Below are positions 28,088 through 37,634 of a stretch of DNA of 64,000 bases, piece after piece. The notes under the pieces were generated by a model. It had not been told where the DNA came from and did not search any database. It saw only the letters and a list, made by a program, of their open reading frames with translations. A program made the position numbers and the translations under genes. This stretch comes from Bacillus sp. 165 (GTDB lineage Bacteria > Bacillota > Bacilli > Bacillales > Bacillaceae_G), in assembly GCF_017742235.1 (NCBI RefSeq), contig NZ_JAGHKQ010000012.1, forward strand, positions 1 to 64,000, given 5' to 3'. How positions within the stretch are numbered: the first letter of the stretch is position 1; the number at the start of each line of letters is the position of its first letter.

Positions 28088-29017
28088 ATGCAAAATATAG
28101 TAATAAATCATTTAGAATCTTTAGTTGAACAAGTACGCGATTATACTCATTTAGGAAATGTAGCGACTTATATCCCCGCACTTTCATATGCGAACTCCCA
28201 GCATATCGGGATTGCTATTATAGATAAGGAGAATAATCTTACTTATGCAGGAGATGCACATGTTCTTTTTACACTGCAAAGCATATCCAAAGTGTTGACA
28301 CTTGCTCTGGCATTAATGGATCGAGGAAAAGAGTATGTGTTTGGAAGAGTTGGAATGGAGCCAACAGGTGATCCATTTAACTCCATCATTAAATTAGAAA
28401 CAAGTAATCCGTCTAAACCACTGAATCCCATGATTAATGCAGGAGCCTTAGCGGTAACCAATATGATTATGGGAGAATCAAATGAAGAGAAAATGAGTCG
28501 ATTATTAAGCTTTGTGCGGGAGATAACAGATAATCCAACTATTTCCTATTCTAACGAAGTAGCACAATCAGAATTTGAAACAGCTCATTTAAACCGCGCA
28601 CTTTGCTATTACATGAAACAAAATCATATAGTGGAGGGTAATGTAGAAGATTTACTTGATTTTTATACAAAACAGTGTGCAATTGAAGTAAATTGTCTAG
28701 ATTTATCCCGAATTGGTCTTCTATTTGCAAATGGCGGGTATGACCCTTATCGTCAAAAACAACTCATTCCTCGGGAAGTGACACGTATTTGCAAGACATT
28801 TATGGTAACATGCGGAATGTATAATGAATCTGGGGAATTTGCGATTAAAGTAGGCATACCGGCAAAAAGCGGTGTGGCTGGAGGAATTCTCGGATGTGTA
28901 AAAGATCAACTCGGGGTAGGTATCTTTGGCCCTGCTCTTGATGCTAAAGGCAATAGCCTCGCAGGAATGAAGCTTTTAGAAATATTATCCGAAGAAGAGG
29001 ATTGGAGTATGTTTTAA
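28088..29017 (+). CDS. glsA: Glutaminase
   Basis: A 309-residue serine-dependent glutaminase with beta-lactamase-like fold, converting glutamine to glutamate and ammonia. The catalytic S-x-x-K is S65-I-S-K68 ([12 protein letters not shown]). Other family motifs are [15 protein letters not shown] and [10 protein letters not shown]. The ATG at 28088 has TGAGGTGA at 6-base spacing; a GTG three codons earlier overlaps the SD. It is monocistronic here; the usual partner glnT (glutamine transporter) is not adjacent. Confidence 0.95.
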   Translation: MQNIVINHLESLVEQVRDYTHLGNVATYIPALSYANSQHIGIAIIDKENNLTYAGDAHVLFTLQSISKVLTLALALMDRGKEYVFGRVGMEPTGDPFNSIIKLETSNPSKPLNPMINAGALAVTNMIMGESNEEKMSRLLSFVREITDNPTISYSNEVAQSEFETAHLNRALCYYMKQNHIVEGNVEDLLDFYTKQCAIEVNCLDLSRIGLLFANGGYDPYRQKQLIPREVTRICKTFMVTCGMYNESGEFAIKVGIPAKSGVAGGILGCVKDQLGVGIFGPALDAKGNSLAGMKLLEILSEEEDWSMF

Positions 29018-29178
29018 AAAGTCTAGTACAAGGAAGCAATTGTGCTTATTCCTTTGTAAAGAAGCTCTCAAAGCTGAGCAGCCATCACTCTCCTCTCTAT
29101 ACGATGCTTTTAAGTGTTTTATCCCCTATAACAAAGTGGAAAAGGCTACCTCACCCTATGTGAAGTACCCTTTTCTCT

Positions 29179-29334
29179 TTATCGAGGAATACGGTTTTTA
29201 AATGCTTCTTTTGTAACCGGCAGCTCTTCCTCTTCTACTGTATGCTCATTGATATCTTTATGGATAATCGCGTTCTTCGGCGGTTGTGGAGCATGTCCCT
29301 TTTTCTTATGATGAAAAGCTTTGCCACGTCCCAT
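29179..29334 (-). CDS. Small basic hypothetical protein
   Basis: A 51-residue peptide starting MGRGKAFHHKKKGHAPQPP and ending with an acidic stretch then KNRIPR. It has a textbook AAGGAGTG six bases before the ATG. The two-part charge pattern (basic, then acidic) resembles small Bacillus sporulation peptides, but I do not recognise the family. It stands between glsA and an ABC-F remnant. Confidence 0.7.
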   Translation of the reverse strand: MGRGKAFHHKKKGHAPQPPKNAIIHKDINEHTVEEEELPVTKEAFKNRIPR

Positions 29335-29413
29335 ACTTTTCACTCCTTTTGTTAGAATAACACAATGTTAGTATGGGACAAAATATGATTTTTTATAGGT
29401 GGAGATTGCTTCC

Positions 29414-29645
29414 TTATTTTTGCACTGCTTTTTGGGACCACTCTTCCACATTCCATGTTTTCGTATCCCAGTCCTCATAAAACCAGGTTCATGACATACA
29501 AGAAGAATGGTTCCTTTACATGCTTTCAATGCACGTTTTAGTTCTTCTTTGGCTGTTACATCTAAATGGTTTGTCGGCTCGTCTAAAAGTAATGCTTTTG
29601 GCTGTTCCAATAACAGCTTTGCCAGTAAAACCTTTAATCAAAACC
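29414..29645 (-). pseudogene. ABC-F ATPase, C-terminal remnant with frameshift
   Basis: Minus-strand remnant of the second ATPase domain of an ABC-F protein: KVLLAKLLLEQPKALLLDEP, then TNHLD, the hallmark of the family, then LLVCHEPG. After that the reading frame shifts by one: continuing in the other frame gives FYEDWDTKTWNVEEWSQKAV and a stop, the normal family ending. Everything before the Walker B region is missing, and an in-frame TGA precedes the remnant. The gene (antibiotic-target protection or translation factor) is dead. Confidence 0.82.
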
Positions 29646-29769
29646 CCGTCATTATTTTATCCTACAAAATTATAACGAAGAAGGAAATGTTAATTATTAG
29701 CGAAAATGTACTATTGTCGAATTTTCTTTTCCGATGAAATATTTCCGCGGAAATAGAAAAAAGGTGTAG

Positions 29770-29795
29770 AAAAACAGCCTGATTCTACAAGGCTA
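29770..29795 (-). terminator. Terminator of ger operon
   Basis: On the minus strand TAGCCT and AGGCT flank a 9-base loop, followed by GTTTTT; the first T is in the gerC stop codon. Beyond it, 29740-29755 is a perfect 16-base palindrome (TATTTCCGCGGAAATA). Confidence 0.7.
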
Positions 29796-30872
29796 TTCAA
29801 CAACACCAGATTGAATAATTTCTGCATCTACATTTACTTTGACCATTACATTTGGGTACAATTCATACCACTTTTTTTCATTCCAGTCTCGTGTATGACT
29901 TCTATATACTTTTCCTAAACCAAGCGGGTCTATATGCTTTTTTTGAAACTTCCGTATTAACTGTATTGCTTGTTTTTTTATAGATTTTTCCATAGCATCC
30001 TCTATTTTTTCTACAGTTTTTGGATTTTCAAGGTTTTTTTCTTTTGTAAATTCCTGTACTTTTCCGTTTATGTTGATATTTACTTGTATAAAAGGATGGT
30101 TACTATTATCCACTAATGAATACTTCGTTTTAGACTTTATATTTCGAAGGCCTATATAACTCCTATTTTTGTCTTGCACCTGAAATTCATATTCTCCATA
30201 TTCATATTTATCTGCCAGTATTTTAAATATAAACATTTCTTTAGAAGTAACTGTCCCTACAAATTTATCTCTACGAAATAAAGCTACTTCTTTTAAATCT
30301 ATATCATTCCCTGTTTTAGTGATAAACGGCATGTAAGGATCACTTGTTTTATCATAAAAAGCCTTTAAAAATAAAAATAAGTTACTATGTGGCTGCAAAC
30401 CTTTGTCCATCTCCTGCTCAATTAATGATGACAAATAACTAACAAGTTCGCCTTCGGCTGGATATTTTGATTTTAAAATGGCATCTAGTTTCTTATCAGC
30501 AACACTGACATATACAAGATTTCCGACATTCGGAACACGATCCAACGTATCTAAAATTTCCTTTAATCCCTTTTTAGCGAGCTTTTCACCAAATATGACG
30601 ACACGTAGCTGCCCTATGACAAGAGGTCTCGGAGATTTATTGGATGCCCTAGCTAACACCTGATCACTCGTTTGTCCCGTTGCTGAAAAAATTTCAATTT
30701 CTATATCGCCATTTTGTTTATAAGTAGCAACAATGAATTTTCCTGTGAATTTTTTATCTGAAGCTGCATCAAAAGCCGCTACTTGAACTAAGTTTACATC
30801 ATCCACAATTCTTGTTTGTCCGCACCCTGCAAGAATCACTATCCATATAAGTACCAATAGCTTTCTTTTCAT
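29793..30872 (-). CDS. Ger(x)C family spore germination lipoprotein
   Basis: A 359-residue GerC-type subunit of a germinant receptor in the spore inner membrane. The signal peptide ends in the lipobox LAGC with C17 as lipidated residue. Family features include the start VDDVNLVQVAAFD and the ending KKHIDPLGLGKVYRSHTRDW. The ATG at 30872 overlaps the end of gerB (ATGA type coupling) and has AAGGAG. It is third gene of a gerA-gerB-gerC operon. Because gerB is frameshifted, the receptor may be non-functional. Which germinant it senses is unknown. Confidence 0.92.
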   Translation of the reverse strand: MKRKLLVLIWIVILAGCGQTRIVDDVNLVQVAAFDAASDKKFTGKFIVATYKQNGDIEIEIFSATGQTSDQVLARASNKSPRPLVIGQLRVVIFGEKLAKKGLKEILDTLDRVPNVGNLVYVSVADKKLDAILKSKYPAEGELVSYLSSLIEQEMDKGLQPHSNLFLFLKAFYDKTSDPYMPFITKTGNDIDLKEVALFRRDKFVGTVTSKEMFIFKILADKYEYGEYEFQVQDKNRSYIGLRNIKSKTKYSLVDNSNHPFIQVNININGKVQEFTKEKNLENPKTVEKIEDAMEKSIKKQAIQLIRKFQKKHIDPLGLGKVYRSHTRDWNEKKWYELYPNVMVKVNVDAEIIQSGVVE

Positions 30873-31958
30873 ACGGATCTCCTTAGCTTTCTTTGTATCG
30901 TCTGAATGATAAGAAGAACAGGTAAATAACAAAAGATAAGATATACGCCCAATTTACCATTCCAGTCGTTCATTATATTGATTATATTTCGATCCTTAAG
31001 AAAGGGTGTAATACATAAGACCATCAAGAGCATTACGAGCAATGGATATTTTTGCTTAACTTGAAACATTTCTTTTAGCCCTCTGCTTGCTGCCCATAAA
31101 GTAAGTACAATGTTAGGCAATACAATAAAGGCCCAAAATGAGATAAGAATATATTCAAATCTCTCAATAAAAGGAAAATTAATAATTTTAATCATACTTA
31201 AATATGACCATATATTTCTTGAAAGCTGCTCTTCGCTAAAAAATGCAAATGTTACTAAAAATACATATATGTAAAGACACGTCGTAAAAAAAGCTCCGTA
31301 ATGAGCATACTTTTGAGAGTGTTGAGCATTTTTTATAAATGGATAATAAAATAATATATGTTCAAATCCCAGTATACTAAAAGACACTCCCTTTACCCCG
31401 TTCAATATTTCGATAACGGTGTGATTCCATATTGGAAGAATATTTCGAAAATCTGCGTACTTAATCACATAAAAAAGTGTGAAGAACAACCAACTTGGAA
31501 CAATAACTCCAAAAAAAACAAATACCTGCCACTACTCGAAATCCTCCAGAAACCACATAATAAGCAAGCATAAGAATGACTATTACAAATACCCATGTTG
31601 GCACGAATGGAAACATCCACACTTGTATGACCTCAACATACGTTCGTATAATGGTCAAATTTGCCAAAAAAAGGTACAGAATAAACACAAGACTCAGGAT
31701 ATTCCCAAACCATTTCCCAAATAGTTCTTGATGTATTGCTATAATGCCTCCGCTTCCATCTTTCAAAAGTTTGTAAATGACCCATATCGCTATATTCACA
31801 GTAATACCAGCAATTAATACACTTATCCAACCATCATTTCCAGCCATTTTTGCTACTATTCTTCCAAACCCTAATATTCCCACCCCTACTTGCAAAGAGT
31901 TAACAAGAAAAAAGACCACTGACGGAGATACTTGATATTCAACTGGCACTTTTTTCAT
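30869..31958 (-). pseudogene. GerB-type germinant receptor permease, frameshifted at a homopolymer
   Basis: Two reading frames together make one about 362-residue GerAB/KB protein (PF03845, ten-helix amino-acid permease fold). The first frame (from 31958) runs to GGFRVVAGICFF; then a run of eight A on the plus strand (31511-31518) shifts the frame. With seven, the protein continues GVIVPSWLFFTLFYVIKYAD and on to the normal end at 30869. The rest looks intact. This is either a real inactivating or phase-variable indel, or a sequencing error. Confidence 0.9.
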
Positions 31959-31987
31959 AAAATTCCTCTGTCATCATAAAATGAATG

Positions 31988-33517
31988 CTATTCATCAAAG
32001 TCACTTTTCTTCATTTCCTTTATCTTCTTTTTCTTCTGCTTTACTTTCTCTACATCAAAACGTTCACGTATTTGGGCTTGTGCAGTAATTGGACGTTTTG
32101 ATAAAAAAGACATATCTAAACGGATAATGCTGTCTTTCCAATCAGAAAATCTTGTTGGATAAAATGGTGCAAGATAGGGTCTTCCTAATGATTTTGATCG
32201 CAACAAGTGTGTTAACACAAACAAACTGAAAATCATGATTCCAAATAAACCCATCATTTGCGCTGCTAACATAAATGGGAAACGAAGCAAGCGAATTGTA
32301 TTACTCATTTTATAAATCGGTGTAGTAAAAGAAGATAGTGCCGATAAGGCAACTATAATAATCAAAATATTGCTCGTTAGACTGGCTTCTACTGAAGCTT
32401 GGCCAATCACGATACCACCTACGATTCCGACCGTCAATGCCACTTTAGAAGGAAGCCGCGCCCCTGCCTCACGCAAAAGCTCGATGACTCCTTCTAAAAA
32501 TATAGCTTCAATGACAGGTGGAAAGGGAATTTTACTTCGAGAAGCAATCAATGTCTCAAGAAGCTCTTTTGGAATAATTTCATAGTGATACGTCAATATT
32601 GCTACATATAACGGCGTTGCTAAAATAGAAAATAAAACAGCAAACGCACGCAATAAACGAAAGCAAGAAGCCATAATCCAAGGCAAATTATAATCTTCAA
32701 GTGTGGAAAAAAATTCGACTAAGGTAGTAGGAAGAGTCATTACATATGGAGTACCGTCAACAAATAATGCAATTTTCCCTTCTGCCAGTACTGCGGCCAC
32801 CCGGTCCGGTCGTTCGGTATTGATTGATTGTGGAAACAGGGAATTTGGATTATCTTCAAGCATTCGAATAAGATAGGAACTGTCTGTTACATTGTCAATT
32901 TCTACTTCTTTTAATTTATTAAGTAAATACTCGACATTATCTTCATTTGCTATCCCATCAATGTAAACGACTGCCGTACATGTATGGGATAGCTCACCGA
33001 TTGTCACTTCTTTCACCGTTAAAGTAGAAATAGGAAGTCTTCTGCGTATTAACCCTAAATTAACTTCTATAGATTCTACAAATGCCTCTTGCGGCCCGAT
33101 AACATTATATTCAATATCCGGCTTCGAGATTTGTCGCTCTTTCCTGCCACATATATTTACTAGCACACAAGAAGACGCATTCTCTTCCATTCGGATCATG
33201 ACGTGTCCGCTTAAAATACTTTTCGTAATCACATCTATATCATCTGAAATTTCTACTTGTTCAATTGGGAATGCTGATTGCAGTTGTCGTAGTGATTCGA
33301 TATTCCTCTCTAAAACATACGAAAGAACATCTCTATGTAGCATATCTTGATTGATCAATGTGCGGAAATAAGAAATATAAAGCGGCTGCTCTGATTCTGT
33401 ATAAGTAAAATAGATAAAATCCCTTGATTTTTTTAAAGACTTAATCAGCGCTGACATAGATTTAATTGGTTGAGAAGATCCGGGTTGCTTCATTAAAGTA
33501 TCAACTTTATCATTCAC
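31988..33517 (-). CDS. GerA-type germinant receptor subunit
   Basis: A 509-residue GerAA/KA family protein: an N-terminal soluble domain (about 1-240), then membrane helices (about 290-450) containing PFPPVIEAIFLEGVIELLRE and VGIVGGIVIGQASVEA, both family hallmarks. It forms the A subunit of a nutrient receptor in the spore inner membrane. It starts with GTG after GGAGGTG. gerB begins 30 bases after its stop. Sigma-G control is expected, but I cannot identify a clean promoter. Confidence 0.94.
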   Translation of the reverse strand: MNDKVDTLMKQPGSSQPIKSMSALIKSLKKSRDFIYFTYTESEQPLYISYFRTLINQDMLHRDVLSYVLERNIESLRQLQSAFPIEQVEISDDIDVITKSILSGHVMIRMEENASSCVLVNICGRKERQISKPDIEYNVIGPQEAFVESIEVNLGLIRRRLPISTLTVKEVTIGELSHTCTAVVYIDGIANEDNVEYLLNKLKEVEIDNVTDSSYLIRMLEDNPNSLFPQSINTERPDRVAAVLAEGKIALFVDGTPYVMTLPTTLVEFFSTLEDYNLPWIMASCFRLLRAFAVLFSILATPLYVAILTYHYEIIPKELLETLIASRSKIPFPPVIEAIFLEGVIELLREAGARLPSKVALTVGIVGGIVIGQASVEASLTSNILIIIVALSALSSFTTPIYKMSNTIRLLRFPFMLAAQMMGLFGIMIFSLFVLTHLLRSKSLGRPYLAPFYPTRFSDWKDSIIRLDMSFLSKRPITAQAQIRERFDVEKVKQKKKKIKEMKKSDFDE

Positions 33518-33592
33518 ATCGCACCTCCCCTTTCACTATACTAAAAAAGCATTTACCTTAATATTAGTCAAAAAATTAGAATTTAAACAAAA

Positions 33593-33616
33593 GACCTCAT
33601 TCATTTGAATGAGGTC
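33593..33616 (-). terminator. Terminator of GNAT gene
   Basis: Perfect arms GACCTCATTC and GAATGAGGTC flank 4 bases, followed on the minus strand by TTTTG. About 70 bases past the stop. Confidence 0.85.
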
Positions 33617-33684
33617 CAAACACTTCTCTTACTATGATTATTTTATACCTTTTAATAACATATTCTCATCCATATCGGCTGATA

Positions 33685-34149
33685 TTATAACTCCTTCATC
33701 ATACTAATCCCCATAATCTCAAAGCCGATGCGTTCATACAGACGGCGTGCACCATGATTATGTCCAAATACATGCAGCTGGAATTGACGTATATTCTTTT
33801 CTCGAAGCCACTTCTCTGTTAGTTGCATTACCTTTGTACCATATCCATTCCCTTGATATTCTTCTAAAATGAATATTTCATAGAGAAATGCTCTGCTTTG
33901 TTCTTCATCAATAAATATCCACAAATCCCCAATAGCGGTCTCTCCATCACATAGATGAAATAAATAATGGTTTGGCGTATTATTTCCTTGTGGTAATAAA
34001 CCGTCTATTTGTTCCTGAGACCGCTGCAATGCCTTATCATTATCTTCTCTAACATTCTTTGCAATACTTTCAGCGTAGCGAGGAATGATGTTCTCTAAAA
34101 AGTTAGCAAACTCACCATCTTCCATTTTTCGAAGCTTTAATTCACTCAT
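33685..34149 (-). CDS. GNAT family N-acetyltransferase
   Basis: A 154-residue single-domain acetyltransferase. The acetyl-CoA loop is EYQGNGYGTKVM (about 106-117), followed by LHVFGHNHGARRLYERIGF, the usual motif B. The N-terminal arm is helical and lysine/glutamate-rich. The ATG at 34149 is favoured over one two codons earlier that touches the SD GGAAG. The substrate is unknown. It is a single-gene unit divergent from the NlpC/P60 gene. Confidence 0.9.
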   Translation of the reverse strand: MSELKLRKMEDGEFANFLENIIPRYAESIAKNVREDNDKALQRSQEQIDGLLPQGNNTPNHYLFHLCDGETAIGDLWIFIDEEQSRAFLYEIFILEEYQGNGYGTKVMQLTEKWLREKNIRQFQLHVFGHNHGARRLYERIGFEIMGISMMKEL

Positions 34150-34322
34150 GCCCATCTTCCTTTCCTTTCACAACTTAATTTTATTTTCATGAAGCTTTAA
34201 TTACTTCTTCGATTAAATAGACATTTTTAATATACAAAAATACTGCTCGATTGGACGCTTGTCTAAGCAAATTCACTGCTGCCTGAATTGTATAATATAT
34301 ATACTTAAAAAGAGGGATTATA

Positions 34323-34715
34323 ATGCTTGCAGATCGAATCATTGCCACAGGCTTGTTATATTTAGCAACGCCTTATTCATTTAAGGCACCTGCCGCTCAA
34401 ACAAAAAAATTCGATTGCAGCTCCTTTGTGCAATACGTATTTGGTTTGAACGGAATCACCCTTCCGAGAAGCTCCCGGCAGCAATTTCAAGCAGGTGATT
34501 TTATAGCCTTTGATAGTCTTCAAAAAGGTGATTTGTTATTCTTTACCAATGAACAAAGAACAAAGAAAACCGGCATCGCCAAAATTGGGCATGTAGCAAT
34601 TTATATGGGAAATAATTTGATGCTGCATACCTATCATTTAGGAGCACAAGTGACTATATCGGAACTCAATTCCTATTGGACCTCCATGTTTATGGGTGCA
34701 AAAAGGGTAATTTAA
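34323..34715 (+). CDS. NlpC/P60 family cysteine peptidase
   Basis: A 130-residue stand-alone NlpC/P60 domain. Catalytic C32 lies in KKFDCSSFVQYVFG, H90 in IGHVAIYMG, and a third polar residue is near H102. Such enzymes cut D-Glu-diaminopimelate bonds in peptidoglycan peptides. There is no signal peptide or SH3 domain, so it may act in the cytoplasm, in spores or on recycled muropeptides. GAGGGA precedes the ATG and a strong terminator follows. Confidence 0.9.
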   Translation: MLADRIIATGLLYLATPYSFKAPAAQTKKFDCSSFVQYVFGLNGITLPRSSRQQFQAGDFIAFDSLQKGDLLFFTNEQRTKKTGIAKIGHVAIYMGNNLMLHTYHLGAQVTISELNSYWTSMFMGAKRVI

Positions 34716-34744
34716 AAACTCCTTGTGAAACACAAGGAGTTTTT
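34715..34744. terminator. Terminator between NlpC/P60 and kynA
   Basis: Arms AAAACTCCTTGTG and CACAAGGAGTTTT with a 3-base loop; it serves the convergent kynA as well. Confidence 0.92.
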
Positions 34745-34757
34745 CGTTACATTTCTC

Positions 34758-35459
34758 TTAATCTAGCGGTTGCGGATTGTAGCTTGATCCTGTCCAGTCA
34801 GTTAAATCGCAAATTGCTTGCCAAAGCTGTGGATAAAACTCAAAGCGTGCACCTCTTTCTAATGCCTGTGCAGGAACACCTTTTAAGCTCTTTGTATTCA
34901 GACCGATCATGCGACGCACAAGCTGGATATGATGCTTGCGGAATGTTTGAAATCTCTCGTCAAACTCAGTTAGTGCCTGCATTAATTGAAACAATTCAAA
35001 ATGATCTGCAGCATTTTTATGCAATTCAAGCGGTGTTAAGCCACGTTGCTTTAACAAAGCTTCAAATGGTTCCCACAATGTTGGACCTAATTTTAAAATT
35101 TCATTGAAGCCTGGAGAATCTTGACCGCTTCCTCGTCCAAGCGCCAAACGAATCGTATGATAATCACGTGGACTTACAACTTTTACCATATCAAATACGC
35201 CCGGAAGATGATCTAGATGTATATTTGTACGTTGTAGTTGTGCAGATGCCTTTGTTATTTCATTTGCTCTCATATGCTTATCAGCAAGATGAATATATTG
35301 AATGATTAATTTAAAATGTAATTCGGCAATTTGGTGAATCATTTGAAATGTCAGTTCATCATCACAGCATAATTCATTGTCTGTTTTTTGCAATCCTAAT
35401 AATTCTTCTGTACGAATGTACTTTTCATAATCTGTTAACTTTCTTGTTGTATTCTCCAT
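34758..35459 (-). CDS. kynA: Tryptophan 2,3-dioxygenase family protein (short, divergent KynA)
   Basis: A 233-residue, all-helical protein that takes the KynA place in a kynU-kynB-kynA operon. It should open the indole ring of tryptophan to N-formylkynurenine with haem. Family-like positions are LTFQMIHQIAELHFKLIIQY, RDYHTIRLALGRGSGQDSPG, the haem-ligand region FRKHHIQLVRRMIG and FYPQLWQAI. It is about 45 residues shorter than the usual B. cereus KynA, and the glycine-rich GTGGSSG loop before the C terminus is replaced by LNTKSLKG. The assignment rests largely on context. It is 16 bases after kynB. Confidence 0.78.
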   Translation of the reverse strand: MENTTRKLTDYEKYIRTEELLGLQKTDNELCCDDELTFQMIHQIAELHFKLIIQYIHLADKHMRANEITKASAQLQRTNIHLDHLPGVFDMVKVVSPRDYHTIRLALGRGSGQDSPGFNEILKLGPTLWEPFEALLKQRGLTPLELHKNAADHFELFQLMQALTEFDERFQTFRKHHIQLVRRMIGLNTKSLKGVPAQALERGARFEFYPQLWQAICDLTDWTGSSYNPQPLD

Positions 35460-35475
35460 GTTCTTTCCCCCATTT

Positions 35476-36099
35476 TTATCCTAATGTTCGAAGTACGGCA
35501 CGAACCGGACTGCCGTCTGCCTCTCCTAACGGAAGAGGCAGCGCAATCAGCTCGTAATCACCTGACTGTACGTTATCTAAGCATATTCCTTCTAAAATAT
35601 GAATGTCATGCTCATGCAAAGCATGATGTGCTGACAGCTCTTTGCTGTCAAGCGGGTCTACAGAAGGTACGTCTACTCCGATTAAACGAATACCCTGCTT
35701 TGCTAAAAACGGTGCTATATCAGCTCGTAAATATGTGATAGTTTCTGGAAACTTATTTGCATCTTCCCAAGATCCCGTACGAAGCAAGATTCTTTCTGTT
35801 CCAGTCAAATCAAATTCTCTTAAATCATCTGCACCAATGCTGGTTTTGCCTGATACATCAATTACTCGAGCCACACCCATATACAAATTTAAATCCAAAT
35901 CATAAATGCGGCGGCCTTTATCATCAAAATGAAACGGTGCATCTACATGAGTGCCGGTATGAATACTCATCGTAAGCTTACCAACATTGACTGAGCCGCT
36001 TTGTTCTTTTGTCCAGCTCACTTCATACGAAAATGGTGTGTCCCCAGGCCAAGTTGGCGTCTCATTTTCAAGCTTTCGGGATATATCAATGAACTTCAT
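35476..36099 (-). CDS. kynB: Kynurenine formamidase
   Basis: A 207-residue metal-dependent cyclase-fold enzyme that hydrolyses N-formylkynurenine to kynurenine. The zinc-binding motif H-x-G-T-H-x-D-x-P-x-H is HTGTHVDAPFH, with H47, H51, D53 and H57. Other family features are FIDISRKLENETPTWPGDTP and GVDVPSVDPLDSKEL. It lies 14 bases after kynU and before kynA, giving the whole tryptophan-to-anthranilate path in one operon. Confidence 0.95.
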   Translation of the reverse strand: MKFIDISRKLENETPTWPGDTPFSYEVSWTKEQSGSVNVGKLTMSIHTGTHVDAPFHFDDKGRRIYDLDLNLYMGVARVIDVSGKTSIGADDLREFDLTGTERILLRTGSWEDANKFPETITYLRADIAPFLAKQGIRLIGVDVPSVDPLDSKELSAHHALHEHDIHILEGICLDNVQSGDYELIALPLPLGEADGSPVRAVLRTLG

Positions 36100-36113
36100 T
36101 TTTTAAACCCCTT

Positions 36114-37388
36114 TTACGCAATAACTTCACGCTTATTTTCATATTTTTCATACTGCTTGTCTTGCATGATTTTTTTCAGAGTTTGCACAGCGTCCCATAC
36201 CTCCACATAAGAGGTATACAATGCTATAGGTGCTAAGCGCACTACATTAGGCGCACGAAAATCAGGTACTATACCATTTTCCTTTAACGCCTTACAAATT
36301 CGCGCTGCTTCTTCATGTTCTAAACAAACATGACCGCTGCGTCGCGTATCTTCCTTTGGATTTCCTATAGTAAAACCAAAATCTCTTAACTCTGACTCAA
36401 TTAGGTCCATTAAATAACGATTAATATGAAGTGATTTTTCACGTACCTTTTCAATCGTTACCTCTGCAAACATTTCCAATGAACCAATAAGCGGCGCTGC
36501 GCTCAATATATGCGGTGTGCCAATTTGAAATGAACCTGCTGTACCTGCAGGAGTAAAGCTATGCTCCATATCAAACTGCTTATCTTTATGTGAACCAAAC
36601 CAGCCTGCAAGCCCAGGCAAGCGATGGAAATGCTTTTTATTAACATACAAGCTTCCAACTCCACCAGGTCCGCTGTTTAAATATTTATAATTACACCAAT
36701 ATGCAAAGTCAACACCCCATTGACTAAACTGATGCGGAATGGCTCCTACAGAATGACAGCCATCGAATCCAATCAAAATACCACGGTTATGAGCTTCTTT
36801 TGTTAGTCTTGCTATATCAAGAAGCTGGCCGCTTCGGTATAAGACTGTAGGTAGTACTACTAATGCAACTTCCTCTGTCATGGCTGCAATAATATCCTCT
36901 TCGTCAATAGTACGCCCATCTCTGCTTTTTACTCGAATCAAGTGCGTATCTGGGTCGTACCCTTTTAAACGAAGCTGGCTTTGCAGAGCATAAATATCAG
37001 AGGGGAAATTCAACTCATCTGCCAAAATTTTCGTTCTGCTTCCTTGCGGATTATAAAACGTTGCTACAAGCTGATGAAGGTTCGTTGTAGTTGAACCAGT
37101 TATAATAACCTCTTCCGGCTCTGCACCTACTAAAGGAGCGCTTAGTTCTCCCAGTCTTTCAGATAAATAAAACCATGGATATTTTCCTTGCATCCATCCA
37201 TCGATACCAAGAGTTTTCCATGATCCCAATAAATCAAGGAGTGTTCTCTCAGACCGCTTTGACAGCAACCCTAACGAATTTCCATCTAAATAAATGGAAT
37301 CCGGTTGTAAATAAAATTCTTCTCTGTACTTAGAAAGCTCATCTTGAAAATCAAGCTCTTCCGCATAGTTTCGCGTCGCTTGAAACAT
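36114..37388 (-). CDS. kynU: Kynureninase
   Basis: A 424-residue PLP enzyme splitting kynurenine into anthranilate and alanine. The PLP lysine is K235 in [14 protein letters not shown]; the aspartate pairing with the pyridine is in [20 protein letters not shown] is near the N terminus. The ATG at 37388 has GGAGGG at 6-base spacing; an earlier ATG (37409) precedes the SD itself. It is first gene of the operon, just downstream of a promoter and inverted repeat. Confidence 0.96.
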   Translation of the reverse strand: MFQATRNYAEELDFQDELSKYREEFYLQPDSIYLDGNSLGLLSKRSERTLLDLLGSWKTLGIDGWMQGKYPWFYLSERLGELSAPLVGAEPEEVIITGSTTTNLHQLVATFYNPQGSRTKILADELNFPSDIYALQSQLRLKGYDPDTHLIRVKSRDGRTIDEEDIIAAMTEEVALVVLPTVLYRSGQLLDIARLTKEAHNRGILIGFDGCHSVGAIPHQFSQWGVDFAYWCNYKYLNSGPGGVGSLYVNKKHFHRLPGLAGWFGSHKDKQFDMEHSFTPAGTAGSFQIGTPHILSAAPLIGSLEMFAEVTIEKVREKSLHINRYLMDLIESELRDFGFTIGNPKEDTRRSGHVCLEHEEAARICKALKENGIVPDFRAPNVVRLAPIALYTSYVEVWDAVQTLKKIMQDKQYEKYENKREVIA

Positions 37389-37420
37389 AGCTGTCCCTCC
37401 CATTAACAAAATTACTCTTA

Positions 37421-37455
37421 AGATTAGGTTAATCTACTAGAGGAAAACATGTCAA
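37421..37455 (-). promoter_or_regulatory. kyn operon promoter with operator-like inverted repeat
   Basis: On the minus strand, -35 TTGACA (37450-37455) and -10 TAACCT (37426-37431) are 18 bases apart. The inverted repeat AGATTA-n3-TAATCT (37421-37435) covers the -10, 33 bases before the kynU start. This fits repression by an unlinked regulator of the kyn genes; no regulator gene is adjacent. Confidence 0.5.
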
Positions 37456-37492
37456 TCTTTTCAGAAAAATTAATTTATTTGTATAATAATGT

Positions 37493-37527
37493 AAAAAAAT
37501 AACCTTCACTATTTTGATAGTGAAGGT
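37493..37527 (-). terminator. Terminator of DEAD-box helicase gene
   Basis: Arms ACCTTCACTAT and ATAGTGAAGGT flank 4 bases, with a T-rich tail on the minus strand, about 110 bases past the stop. Confidence 0.88.
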
Positions 37528-37634
37528 CATTTCAAATGTAACAGAAAACTCCAGAAAACCAACCTTTTCTTCGTTCTCTCTTATAACATATTAATAACAA
37601 ACAGTAGAATATCCGCTTTATAAAATTTCGTTTA

